Shown: positions 1 to 7,707 of the stretch, piece after piece
How the letters are laid out: each line of letters starts with the position of its first letter
Numbering within the stretch: position 1 is the first letter of the stretch
From: CAYRMV01 sp964425255
Lineage (GTDB): Bacteria; Bacteroidota; Bacteroidia; Flavobacteriales_D; Crocinitomicaceae
Assembly (NCBI GenBank): GCA_964425255.1
Contig: CAYRMV010000014.1
Location: forward strand, 1-41,010
Direction of reading: 5' to 3'
DNA length: 41,010 nt
The notes under the pieces: generated by a model
What the model was told of the DNA's origin: nothing
Databases searched by the model: none
What the model saw: only the letters and a program-made list of their open reading frames with translations
Position numbers and translations under genes: made by a program

Positions 1-49
1 ACTGACGAAAAATGTCAGCATCGTGACAAAGCTTTGCTTTCGTCATCGA

Positions 50-144
<95 letters not shown>

Positions 145-150
145 TTTCCT

Positions 151-158
151 TACTTTTG
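151..158 (+). promoter_or_regulatory. -7 promoter box TACTTTTG before the MutS-like gene
   Basis: TACTTTTG fits the Bacteroidetes -7 consensus TAnnTTTG and ends 13 bases before the start codon. No TTG-type -33 box is visible, because that position falls inside the CTAA repeat array. Confidence 0.55.
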
Positions 159-171
159 AAAAAAAAAATGA

Positions 172-1926
172 ATGTATCACGAATTAATTGAAACAAACAA
201 ACAAGCCATTCAACGTGCCAAAGCAACCGTTCGAAAGTTCACTTTTTTACGACTGCTCGTATTTGTCCTTTTTGCAACTCTAACTTACTTCACTTGGGGA
301 AAAACTACCTGGGTCGTATCCTCTGTTTTACTTGGAATCACGAGCTTTTTAGTCGCAGTTAAATTCTCAGTAGATGCCAAATTAATCTTAGAAAAAGCCG
401 TGCAAAAAAAGAAGTTGCTCGAACAAGAATCGCTCGCTTTAGAAGGTGATTTCAGTGGTTTTGATTCAGGAAAAGAATTTTTTGACTCCAAACATGCGTT
501 TGCACACGACTTGGATCTCTTTGTTTCAAACGGAATTTTTGCACAACTAAACCGAACATTTTCAAGCCTAGGAAAACAAAGACTTGCAGACCATTTTCTT
601 CAAGGAAGTTTTCAAGTCGAAAAAATGAACGAACAAGTAAAATTTCTTTCCAATAAAATCGATTGGACATTCAACTACCGAGTTGCAGGTTCCATTCCAA
701 GTCGACAAGAAGCTGTTCAATATACCGTAGATCAATGGACAAAAAAAGTGCATTCAAATCCAACTTGGGTCAATTGGGTAATGTGGTTAATTCCAATCAT
801 CATGATTCCTTCATTGATCGCTTTCAATTTAAACTTACTATCTCCACTTATATTTAGCTTTTTACTCCTTGCAGCACTTTATCCGACAGGAAAATTGATG
901 AAATCAACCAATCAATGGACAGAAGAAATCCATAAATTAAGCCCAAAAATAGACTCCATGCGCGAACAGATGGAATTTATTCGTCAACTGGAAAATGCAC
1001 CAAAATCCATCATCGAATTACAACAACTTTTCTTTGAACAAGAGAAAAATGCTGTACTACTTCTAAAAAAATGGAAAACAATTGAAAAACGCTTTGAATT
1101 CCGAATGAATATATTGATTTCTATTCCGCTTAATGCCTTTTTTGCATGGGATTTACGTCAACGAAAAGACCTACTTTCTTGGAAAAAAGCGTACGCCAGT
1201 TCACTTGAGAATTGGGAAAAATTACTCGCAGAAATGGAAATTGCCATCTCTGGTGCCACATTTCTACACAATCATCCTTCGTTAATTTTTGCTGAATTTT
1301 CGGACACCTTTCAACTCGAAATGGACGAATTAGGTCATCCATTGCTTCTCCATAAAAAAGGAATTACAAATCCGTTGAAACTACAGAAAGACCAACAATT
1401 CATGATCCTGACAGGTCCAAATATGGCCGGAAAATCAACTTACTTGAGAAGTGTCGGTTTAGCTTTTGTTTTAGCGCAAGCAGGCTTCCCAATCGCAGCA
1501 AAAAAAGCACTTTTACCGAAAGTAAAATTGTATTCAAGCATGCGAACAGCCGATGATTTGGCAAAAGAAAGTTCCTACTTCCATGCGGAATTAATGCGCC
1601 TCAAATTCATTTTAAATGCAATCGAAAAAGGTGAAAATGTGTTCATTCTTCTAGATGAAATTTTAAAAGGAACCAACTCCAAAGACAAAGCCGAAGGTTC
1701 TCAACGATTTTTACAAAAACTAGAACGACTCGGAACGCACGGAATCATTGCTACACATGACCTTTCTTTGTGTGAACTCGCAAAAAACAACCCTCATTTT
1801 TTCAACGGTTGTTTCGATTCCACCATCGAAGGAAATGAACTCTACTTTGATTACACTTGGAAACAAGGAATTTGCCAAAACATGAATGCATCGTTTTTAT
1901 TGAAACACATGAATTTGGTCGATTGA
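172..1926 (+). CDS. membrane-anchored MutS-type ATPase
   Basis: The C-terminal half is a MutS domain V ATPase: Walker A TGPNMAGKST at residues 414-423, Walker B ending in D495-E496, and a conserved H529 in IATHD. The N-terminal half lacks the mismatch-binding, connector and clamp domains of true MutS. Instead it has two pairs of hydrophobic segments (about 25-65 and 203-243) separated by a basic helical stretch, so the protein is probably bound to the inner membrane with the ATPase in the cytoplasm. At 584 residues it matches the short MutS-related proteins common in Bacteroidetes, whose role is unknown; it should not be called a mismatch-repair protein. The ATG at 168 is out of frame and closes quickly, so 172 is used. 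Confidence 0.85.
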   Translation: MYHELIETNKQAIQRAKATVRKFTFLRLLVFVLFATLTYFTWGKTTWVVSSVLLGITSFLVAVKFSVDAKLILEKAVQKKKLLEQESLALEGDFSGFDSGKEFFDSKHAFAHDLDLFVSNGIFAQLNRTFSSLGKQRLADHFLQGSFQVEKMNEQVKFLSNKIDWTFNYRVAGSIPSRQEAVQYTVDQWTKKVHSNPTWVNWVMWLIPIIMIPSLIAFNLNLLSPLIFSFLLLAALYPTGKLMKSTNQWTEEIHKLSPKIDSMREQMEFIRQLENAPKSIIELQQLFFEQEKNAVLLLKKWKTIEKRFEFRMNILISIPLNAFFAWDLRQRKDLLSWKKAYASSLENWEKLLAEMEIAISGATFLHNHPSLIFAEFSDTFQLEMDELGHPLLLHKKGITNPLKLQKDQQFMILTGPNMAGKSTYLRSVGLAFVLAQAGFPIAAKKALLPKVKLYSSMRTADDLAKESSYFHAELMRLKFILNAIEKGENVFILLDEILKGTNSKDKAEGSQRFLQKLERLGTHGIIATHDLSLCELAKNNPHFFNGCFDSTIEGNELYFDYTWKQGICQNMNASFLLKHMNLVD

Positions 1927-1951
1927 CACACTACATCTCGACAAGAATCGT

Positions 1952-1959
1952 TATCTTTA
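1952..1959 (+). promoter_or_regulatory. possible -7 box TATCTTTA
   Basis: TATCTTTA departs from TAnnTTTG only at the last base and ends 16 bases before the barrel gene's ATG. It follows the MutS-like stop closely, so read-through from that gene is equally possible. Confidence 0.35.
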
Positions 1960-1975
1960 CATAAATAGTTTCTCT

Positions 1976-2650
1976 ATGAAAAAACTTGTTTTTCTCTTTT
2001 TCTCTCTTTTCAGCATGCTTGCTTTTGCACAAGACGAAGCCACTGATTTCGACGAAACAGTTTACGATGACATTACTCCTAAACATCAGTTTTCGATTGA
2101 TTTAGGTCTTCCAAACACCGCCTTAAACAAACCTTTCAATAGCATCATGCAAGGAATTGTTAAGGTTTCACCTTATTACCAACACACGTTAGAAAATGGT
2201 ATTGGAATGGGTGTAGGATTCAATTATAGTTACCTAAAAATCAATCAATTTCGAGTGAACAACCCCATCAACGGAGGAATGCACAACATGGCGCTCTACG
2301 GAAAAATTGCGTATGAAAAATTTCATTCCATGCGCTTTGGAACAGAATATGCTCTACGTGTTGGATACAACCAAGCTACGTTTTTTAGCGATTCAAACGA
2401 TGTTGTTAACAATGGAAATGTTGTCAAAGGAGGCTTGTACATTGAACCAACCGTGAGCGTTGTACTGACTGCTGACGAATGGACTTCTTTCCGATTTTAT
2501 GTGGGTTACGGTGTTCTTTCTCATGGTTTTTCACCACGTGACATTGGCGAACAATCCAACTTGGGATATGATGTAGCAGAATTTGACAAACGAACACAAA
2601 TTTTTTCTGTTGGTTTTGGTTTCACTTATTATTTCAAACAATACAAATAA
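1976..2650 (+). CDS. secreted outer-membrane beta-barrel-like protein, unknown function
   Basis: A 224-residue protein with a clear Sec signal peptide (about 1-18, ending AFA-Q). The mature part has alternating hydrophobic and polar stretches, many aromatic and glycine residues, and ends in strand-like segments finishing FTYYFKQYK, as expected of a small outer-membrane barrel (OmpW/porin-like fold). No catalytic motif is visible. Its stop shares one base with the prmC start (TAATG), which suggests translational coupling, though a functional link to prmC is not obvious. Barrel assignment is inference from composition only. Confidence 0.7.
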   Translation: MKKLVFLFFSLFSMLAFAQDEATDFDETVYDDITPKHQFSIDLGLPNTALNKPFNSIMQGIVKVSPYYQHTLENGIGMGVGFNYSYLKINQFRVNNPINGGMHNMALYGKIAYEKFHSMRFGTEYALRVGYNQATFFSDSNDVVNNGNVVKGGLYIEPTVSVVLTADEWTSFRFYVGYGVLSHGFSPRDIGEQSNLGYDVAEFDKRTQIFSVGFGFTYYFKQYK

Positions 2651-3525
2651 TGTTTGTTTCCAACAATTCCATTGCAGCGGTAAAAACGTATTTTAACGAA
2701 AAATTAGCCCCTATTTTCTCCGAAAGAGAAATCAAACTCATCGCACAAGAAATCATTCAACGCAGACTAAACTTATCGCCATCCGATTGGATTTTGAACG
2801 CAGATCTTCGTGTTTCCGAATCGGATTTATTGCATTTTCGATCTGTTGTGAAACGTTTGCTCAACCACGAACCTTTTCAACACATTTTAGGCGATACAGA
2901 GTTTTATGGTTTATCCATTTTATGTAGTCCAGACGCTTTGATTCCAAGACCCGAAACCGAAGAATTAGTCGATTGGATAGTGGATGATTTCAAAACAAAA
3001 AAACCAACCCACGGTCTCGATTGGTGCACAGGAACTGGTTGCATTGCCTTTGCTTTGAAAAAATCTTTCCCTCGTTTAAACATGTCTGCTCGTGATTTCA
3101 GCCGAAAAGCATTGGAATTAGCCGAAAAAAATAAGCAAAAACTTCAATTGGATGTAAACTTCCAATTTGCAGATGCGCTTGTTCCCGACGGTTACCAAGA
3201 TTTACAACTCAATTCATTCGATTTTTGGGTCTCAAATCCACCTTATATTCCGATCCAAGAACAAACCAACATGGACCAAAATGTCGTTGCCTTTGAACCT
3301 GAAATGGCGCTCTTTGTTCCCAATGAAGACGCTTTGCTTTTCTATAGAGAAATTTCTCTTCAAGCACAAGAATACTTAAAAAATTCAGGTGCTTTGTACT
3401 TTGAATTACACGAAAATTATGCGCAACAAACAAAAGAATTACTCGAAAATCAAGGCTGTTGGTCGTCAATCGAACTGAAACAAGATTTGCAAGGTAAATG
3501 GCGCATGCTGAAAGCAATCAAATAA
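2650..3525 (+). CDS. prmC: peptide chain release factor N5-glutamine methyltransferase PrmC
   Basis: PrmC uses S-adenosylmethionine to methylate the glutamine of the GGQ motif in release factors RF1 and RF2, in the cytoplasm. The family pattern is complete: IPRPETEELVDWI at about 98-110, the SAM-binding GLDWCTGTGC at 122-131, and the NPPY motif at 196-199 that holds the target glutamine. The length of 291 residues is normal. The start ATG overlaps the preceding stop by one base. The gene is followed by a structured intergenic element rather than a simple terminator. Confidence 0.95.
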   Translation: MFVSNNSIAAVKTYFNEKLAPIFSEREIKLIAQEIIQRRLNLSPSDWILNADLRVSESDLLHFRSVVKRLLNHEPFQHILGDTEFYGLSILCSPDALIPRPETEELVDWIVDDFKTKKPTHGLDWCTGTGCIAFALKKSFPRLNMSARDFSRKALELAEKNKQKLQLDVNFQFADALVPDGYQDLQLNSFDFWVSNPPYIPIQEQTNMDQNVVAFEPEMALFVPNEDALLFYREISLQAQEYLKNSGALYFELHENYAQQTKELLENQGCWSSIELKQDLQGKWRMLKAIK

Positions 3526-3535
3526 TTTATTTTTT

Positions 3536-3690
3536 GGGCGTTTCCCCAAGCTCATTCAATCGTTATCCTCTTTCCTTTCACTTGGGGTCGGGCTTTTGTT
3601 TCAATCTTTTTCTGCCGAAAGTGCATCTTAACGAAAGAAAAATTCGTTTTTTACCGGCACAAAAAGGATTTTCACGCCAATCCCTAACGC
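3536..3690. repeat. multi-stem structured intergenic element (candidate RNA or Bacteroidetes repeat)
   Basis: Between prmC and ligA lies a block with nested complementary arms. An outer stem pairs GCGTT (3538-3542) with AACGC (3686-3690). Inside it, CCCCAAG (3544-3550) pairs with CTTGGGG (3581-3587). A second arm pairs CTTTTT-c-TGCCG (3606-3617) with CGGCA-c-AAAAAG (3655-3666), and contains AACGAA/TTCGTT (3630-3635 with 3643-3648). Last, GGATT (3666-3670) can pair with AATCC (3679-3683), competing for base 3666. From memory, related GGGCG...GGTCGGGCT...ATCCCTAACGC elements are scattered between genes in many flavobacterial genomes; I could not check this. Function unknown. It is not a plain rho-independent terminator. 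Confidence 0.7.
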
Positions 3691-3713
3691 AATTTTCATT
3701 CTTCTGGATGGAA

Positions 3714-3747
3714 TTGAATTAAATAATAAACTTTCATTGTATTTTCG
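3714..3747 (+). promoter_or_regulatory. ligA promoter, TTG - 23 bp - TATTTTCG
   Basis: A TTG at 3714-3716 and a TATTTTCG at 3740-3747 are separated by 23 bases, at the long end of the -33/-7 spacing used by Bacteroidetes. The box ends 16 bases before the ATG at 3764 and covers the in-frame TTG at 3737, which argues that the TTG is not the start. Confidence 0.5.
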
Positions 3748-3763
3748 CAAAAAACAGGGACAC

Positions 3764-5773
3764 ATGACAGAATTGGAAGCAAAAAACCGAATCGAACGTT
3801 TAACCGCGGAACTGAATCACCATAATCATTTGTATTATGTGGAAAATCAACCCGAAATCTCGGATTTTGACTTTGATCAATTGCTGAAAGAATTAGAACA
3901 ATTGGAAATCCAATTCCCTCAATTTGCTTCCGATTTAAGTCCAACCAAACGCGTCGGTGGCGACATTACCAAAAAGTTCGAAACAGTTGTTCATCGCTTT
4001 CCGATGTTGTCTTTGAGTAATACCTATTCCGAAGAGGAAATCATTGATTGGGAAAACCGAATCAAGAAAAGTTTCTCAGGTCCAGTCGAATATGTGTGCG
4101 AACTCAAATACGATGGAGTTGCCATTGGCATTTCTTACCTCAATGGAAAACTCCACAAAGCAGTCACGCGCGGCGATGGCACACAAGGTGAAGATGTTAC
4201 TACAAACGTCAAAACAATCCGTACTGTTCCACTTCAATTGAAAGGCGATTTCCCTGCTGATTTTGAAATTCGTGGTGAAATTTTCTTCCCGTTGGATGCT
4301 TTCCAAAAAATGAATGAAGAACGCCGGGAAAACAACGAACCTGAATTTGCCAATCCACGCAACTCTGCCTCTGGAACACTTAAATCCCAAGATTCGAAAG
4401 TGGTTGCCTCACGTGGATTAGACTGCTTTTTGTATGGTTTGTATGGTGACGACTTACCATTACTCGGTCATTACGAAAGTGTTCTCAAAGCCAGAGAATG
4501 GGGTTTTAAAATACCTGATCCAGCCAAAAAATACATCTTTAAAACAGATTCTGTTCAAGGAATCATGGACTTTATTCATCATTGGGATCATGAACGCAAT
4601 CAGCTTCCGTTCGAAATCGATGGTGTGGTAATCAAAGTCAATGGCTATGATGCGCAAGCTGAATTAGGGTTTACTGCGAAATCCCCACGTTGGGCAGTTG
4701 CTTACAAGTTCAAAGCAGAACGAGTGGAAACAACCTTAGAATCTGTTTCATATCAAGTCGGTAGAACAGGTGCGATTACACCAGTCGCAAACTTAAAACC
4801 AGTTTCCTTGGGTGGAACAACCGTCAAGCGCGCTTCTTTGCACAATGCAGACCAGATTGAAAAACTGGATTTACACATTGGTGATGCAGTTTACGTGGAA
4901 AAAGGCGGTGAAATTATCCCCAAAATTGTAGGAGTCAATCTATCCAAAAGATCGGATCAAATTGTTCGCATTCAATTTATTGAATCCTGTCCCGAATGTG
5001 ACACATCCTTGATTCGTCGCGATGGTGAAGCACAACATTTTTGCCCGAACGAAAAAAGCTGTCCTCCGCAAGTAACGGGTCGCATGGAACATTTCATTGC
5101 ACGCAAAGCCATGAACATCGATGGTTTGGGAGGAGAAACAATCGAATTGTTGTACAAAGAAAAGCTCATTTCTAATATCGCTGATTTATACGATTTAACC
5201 TTCGACCAAGTTGTTCAACTAGAACGAATGGCTGACAAGTCCGCTTCGAACTTAATTCAAGGAATTGAAGCATCCAAACAAATTCCATTTGAACGCGTTT
5301 TGTTTGCGTTAGGAATTCGATTTGTAGGTGAAACAGTAGCTAAACAGCTAGCGAAAGCATTCAAATCCATCGATCGACTAGCAGTTGCTTCTTACGATGA
5401 ATTGGTTGCAGTGGATGAAATAGGAGAAAAAATTGCCATTTCAGTGCAAAATTACTTTTTCGAAGAGGAAAACAGACAACTCATCGCACGACTCAAAGCA
5501 GCTGGACTACAATTAGAAATCGAGGAAAAAGAACAAGCAAGCACCAAATTTCAAGGGAAAAACTTTGTCGTATCTGGCGTTTTCAGTACGTTTTCTCGGG
5601 ATGAATTAAAACACCTCATCGAAAACAATGGCGGAAAAAATGTAAGTTCAATTTCTTCCAAAACGCATTTTGTCGTCGCAGGAGAAAACATGGGGCCAGC
5701 CAAACTAGAAAAAGCGACTCAATTGGGTATTCCAATTCTCAGCGAACAAGATTTTATAGACTTGTTGGGATGA
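3764..5773 (+). CDS. ligA: NAD-dependent DNA ligase LigA
   Basis: LigA seals nicks in DNA using NAD+ during replication and repair. From the ATG at 3764 it is 669 residues, normal for the family. The adenylated lysine is K115 in CELKYDG. The oligonucleotide-binding domain follows, then a four-cysteine zinc finger (C409, C412, C427, C433), helix-hairpin-helix repeats (about 440-585) and a C-terminal BRCT domain (about 595-669). An in-frame TTG at 3737 would add nine residues but lies within the promoter. The 3' end overlaps the following lipoprotein gene by four bases (ATGA). Confidence 0.97.
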   Translation: MTELEAKNRIERLTAELNHHNHLYYVENQPEISDFDFDQLLKELEQLEIQFPQFASDLSPTKRVGGDITKKFETVVHRFPMLSLSNTYSEEEIIDWENRIKKSFSGPVEYVCELKYDGVAIGISYLNGKLHKAVTRGDGTQGEDVTTNVKTIRTVPLQLKGDFPADFEIRGEIFFPLDAFQKMNEERRENNEPEFANPRNSASGTLKSQDSKVVASRGLDCFLYGLYGDDLPLLGHYESVLKAREWGFKIPDPAKKYIFKTDSVQGIMDFIHHWDHERNQLPFEIDGVVIKVNGYDAQAELGFTAKSPRWAVAYKFKAERVETTLESVSYQVGRTGAITPVANLKPVSLGGTTVKRASLHNADQIEKLDLHIGDAVYVEKGGEIIPKIVGVNLSKRSDQIVRIQFIESCPECDTSLIRRDGEAQHFCPNEKSCPPQVTGRMEHFIARKAMNIDGLGGETIELLYKEKLISNIADLYDLTFDQVVQLERMADKSASNLIQGIEASKQIPFERVLFALGIRFVGETVAKQLAKAFKSIDRLAVASYDELVAVDEIGEKIAISVQNYFFEEENRQLIARLKAAGLQLEIEEKEQASTKFQGKNFVVSGVFSTFSRDELKHLIENNGGKNVSSISSKTHFVVAGENMGPAKLEKATQLGIPILSEQDFIDLLG

Positions 5774-6285
5774 AAACACAATTATTTAATCAGTTAATTT
5801 TCTTTTTGATGGTCATTATTCTTCTGAGTTCATGTACAAATTCAAAAAATGAACATGTGATCTTGAACAACAAAGAAGTCATTAAAGAGAAAATTACGGG
5901 TGAAGCATTTCTTCAGTCCATTCGTGATACGATCAAAAAAGAAAAAATTTCAGAAAATTTTCTACAATCTAATTCATGGTTTTACCAACCTTTTGAGGAT
6001 TGTATTTCATACTATCTTTTCGAGAAAAATGGAAAAGGAACTAGTTTCGATTGTGAAATGGAAGACACCTTATGTTTCACTTATTACATAAAAAACGATG
6101 AAATTCATATTTCAGAATTTGATTTTGAAAATCATATTTCAAAAAGAAAAATTAAAACGCGCGAAGATGTTTACGTTTTCAGTTCAAACAAACTAACCTT
6201 AATTGATTCTCGCTTTTTATCAGAAAGCAAAAGTTGGGTCCCTGAAATTGAAAACATAATCTGTTATCAAATGAAATCGAGATAA
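5770..6285 (+). CDS. hypothetical lipoprotein
   Basis: A 171-residue protein with a lipoprotein signal (hydrophobic 8-20, lipobox LLSSC, C22). The mature part is rich in lysine, glutamate, phenylalanine and tyrosine and looks beta-rich; I recognise no family. It begins inside the ligA stop (ATGA overlap), so it is probably translated by coupling, although its role is unlikely to relate to ligation. Base composition is visibly more AT-rich than ligA and dapA on either side, which could mean recent acquisition or weak constraint. Confidence 0.75.
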   Translation: MKTQLFNQLIFFLMVIILLSSCTNSKNEHVILNNKEVIKEKITGEAFLQSIRDTIKKEKISENFLQSNSWFYQPFEDCISYYLFEKNGKGTSFDCEMEDTLCFTYYIKNDEIHISEFDFENHISKRKIKTREDVYVFSSNKLTLIDSRFLSESKSWVPEIENIICYQMKSR

Positions 6286-6347
6286 TCATTTATTTCTACC
6301 TTCATTTCAAGCATCCAAAAATCAACTTCTTTTTCTCAAAAAACAAT

Positions 6348-6355
6348 TACTTTTG
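6348..6355 (+). promoter_or_regulatory. dapA -7 box TACTTTTG
   Basis: A perfect TAnnTTTG box ends 18 bases before the dapA ATG. It contains the in-frame TTG at 6353, which supports ATG 6374 as the start. No good -33 TTG is seen. Confidence 0.55.
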
Positions 6356-6373
6356 TCAAAAAACAAAACGATT

Positions 6374-7249
6374 ATGAATTCAATTTTCAAAGGAACGGGA
6401 ACAGCATTGGTTACTCCATTTCAATCCGATTACAGCATTGATTTTACTGGATTGAAAAAATTGGTGGAATTGCAAATCTCGGGAGGAACCAACTTCTTGG
6501 TTGTTCAAGGTACAACAGGTGAATCACCTACCCTTTCATCCGATGAAAAGAAACAGATATTGGAAACCGTTCAAGATGTGAACCAAGGTCGTTTACCCAT
6601 CGTTTTTGGCGTTGGTGGAAATGATACCGTGAAAGTTGCCGAAGCGATCAAACAAATCCCTGCTGGAGTAGATGGAATTCTTTCTGTTTCACCGTATTAT
6701 AACAAACCAACACAAGAAGGTATTTATCAGCATTACGCATATTTAGCTGAAAATACCGATTTACCAATCATTTTGTACAATGTGCCTGGTAGAACAGGAT
6801 CGAATGTGTTGGCTGAAACAACGCTTCGTTTGGCAGAAATCCCAAACATTGTTGCGATGAAAGAAGCATCTGGTAACTTCGATCAAATCATGGAAATCAT
6901 TCGTTGTCGTCCTGCTGGATTTGGTGTTCTTTCCGGTGACGACCCAATTACGATGCCCTTGATTGCCGCTGGTGCTGATGGCGTAATTTCGGTTGTGTCA
7001 AACGCCTTTCCAGAAAAATTCTGTGCCATGGTTCAAGCCAGTTTGGATGGTAATTTTGAATTAGCACGCACTTTACATTACGCATTGCTTCCAGTTACGC
7101 GCATGATGTTCGAACAAGGAAACCCGGGCGGAGTAAAAGTAAATTTAGAAGCACGCGGAATCTGCAGTCAAACCATGAGAAGACCACTTGCTCCTGTTTC
7201 AGCTGACTTACAAGAACGACTTCGCCAAGAAACAGCAAAATTGATTTAA
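6374..7249 (+). CDS. dapA: 4-hydroxy-tetrahydrodipicolinate synthase DapA
   Basis: DapA condenses pyruvate with aspartate semialdehyde in the lysine and diaminopimelate pathway, supplying cell-wall cross-links. The 291-residue protein has the pyruvate-binding GTTGE near residue 45, the catalytic tyrosine Y135 in LYNVPGRTG, and the Schiff-base lysine K163 in VAMKEASG. A possible TTG start at 6353 would add seven residues but lies inside the -7 box. The gene stands alone between its own promoter and a terminator-like hairpin. Confidence 0.96.
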   Translation: MNSIFKGTGTALVTPFQSDYSIDFTGLKKLVELQISGGTNFLVVQGTTGESPTLSSDEKKQILETVQDVNQGRLPIVFGVGGNDTVKVAEAIKQIPAGVDGILSVSPYYNKPTQEGIYQHYAYLAENTDLPIILYNVPGRTGSNVLAETTLRLAEIPNIVAMKEASGNFDQIMEIIRCRPAGFGVLSGDDPITMPLIAAGADGVISVVSNAFPEKFCAMVQASLDGNFELARTLHYALLPVTRMMFEQGNPGGVKVNLEARGICSQTMRRPLAPVSADLQERLRQETAKLI

Positions 7250-7282
7250 ATATCGTCAAGCAATAGAAAAATATACATATTC

Positions 7283-7337
7283 AAGTCCGAAGACGAAGTA
7301 GCAAACCTTTTTTTGTTCTTCTTATTCGGACTTTTTT
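7283..7337 (+). terminator. terminator-like hairpin after dapA
   Basis: AAGTCCGAA (7283-7291) pairs perfectly with TTCGGACTT (7325-7333); GAAG and CTTC extend the stem after a 3-base mismatch. A short T-run follows the second arm. The loop is longer than usual, but position and T-tract fit a rho-independent terminator. Confidence 0.65.
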
Positions 7338-7349
7338 GTTCTATAAATT

Positions 7350-7573
7350 ATGAGTACTAAAACCAACTCCCAAAAAAATGGAAATTAGCTCTGCTTGTCT
7401 GGTGCTTTATTTTTCCAGTTATCACATTCATTTCGCTAATTATTCAATTTACTGAACTCGAAGTTCATCCCATTCTTCGCTTATTCATCGTTAATATTCT
7501 TGTTGTTCCGATGATGATTTACTTTTATTTGCCCTTTCTAAATCGCCGTTTTTTCGATTGGTTAAGTAAATAA
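7350..7573 (+). pseudogene. frameshifted two-TM small membrane protein
   Basis: From ATG 7350 the reading frame gives MSTKTNSQK and then stops at 7386. In the +1 frame, immediately after the A7 run (7372-7378), a continuous reading frame runs to TAA 7571-7573. It encodes about 65 residues with two hydrophobic helices split by a short loop, then a Pro/Phe/Arg-rich tail. Adding one A to the run joins both parts into a 74-residue protein. The pattern resembles the two-helix C-terminal membrane module seen in some antibiotic-biosynthesis-monooxygenase-like proteins (recollection). It may be a true pseudogene, a sequencing indel, or a gene read by slippage on the A-run. Confidence 0.65.
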
Positions 7574-7582
7574 AAAGCAAAA

Positions 7583-7674
7583 CACCCCTTATTTTGTAAC
7601 ATAAAACAACCCAGAAGACCCCTTATTTTGTGACATAAAAATCATCAAAACACCCCTTATTTTGTGACATTTTT
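7583..7674. repeat. three direct repeats at an exact 34-bp period
   Basis: Three near-identical blocks of about 22 bases with core CCCCTTATTTTGTGACAT begin at 7585, 7619 and 7653, with 12-base spacers. The first has one change (GTAAC for GTGAC) and the third ends in T instead of A. The last copy abuts the TATATTTG box of the DUF4143 ATPase gene. Regular spacing of about three helix turns suggests cooperative protein binding, such as an operator array or iterons; no function is known to me. Confidence 0.9.
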
Positions 7675-7675
7675 A

Positions 7676-7683
7676 TATATTTG
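7676..7683 (+). promoter_or_regulatory. -7 box TATATTTG before the AAA_14/DUF4143 gene
   Basis: TATATTTG matches TAnnTTTG and lies 24 bases before the ATG at 7708. The third 34-bp-period repeat ends two bases upstream, so a protein bound there would overlap RNA polymerase. Confidence 0.55.
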
Positions 7684-7707
7684 TATATAGAAAAACAGGT
7701 ATTTAGC

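Noticed and set aside
2..18. Imperfect palindrome CTGAC-N7-GTCAG as a heat-shock-type operator
   Set aside because: The arms are only five bases long and no target gene is visible in the window.
3498..3722. Small plus-strand reading frame between prmC and ligA
   Set aside because: It overlaps the prmC end and runs through the structured element; its translation has no recognisable feature.
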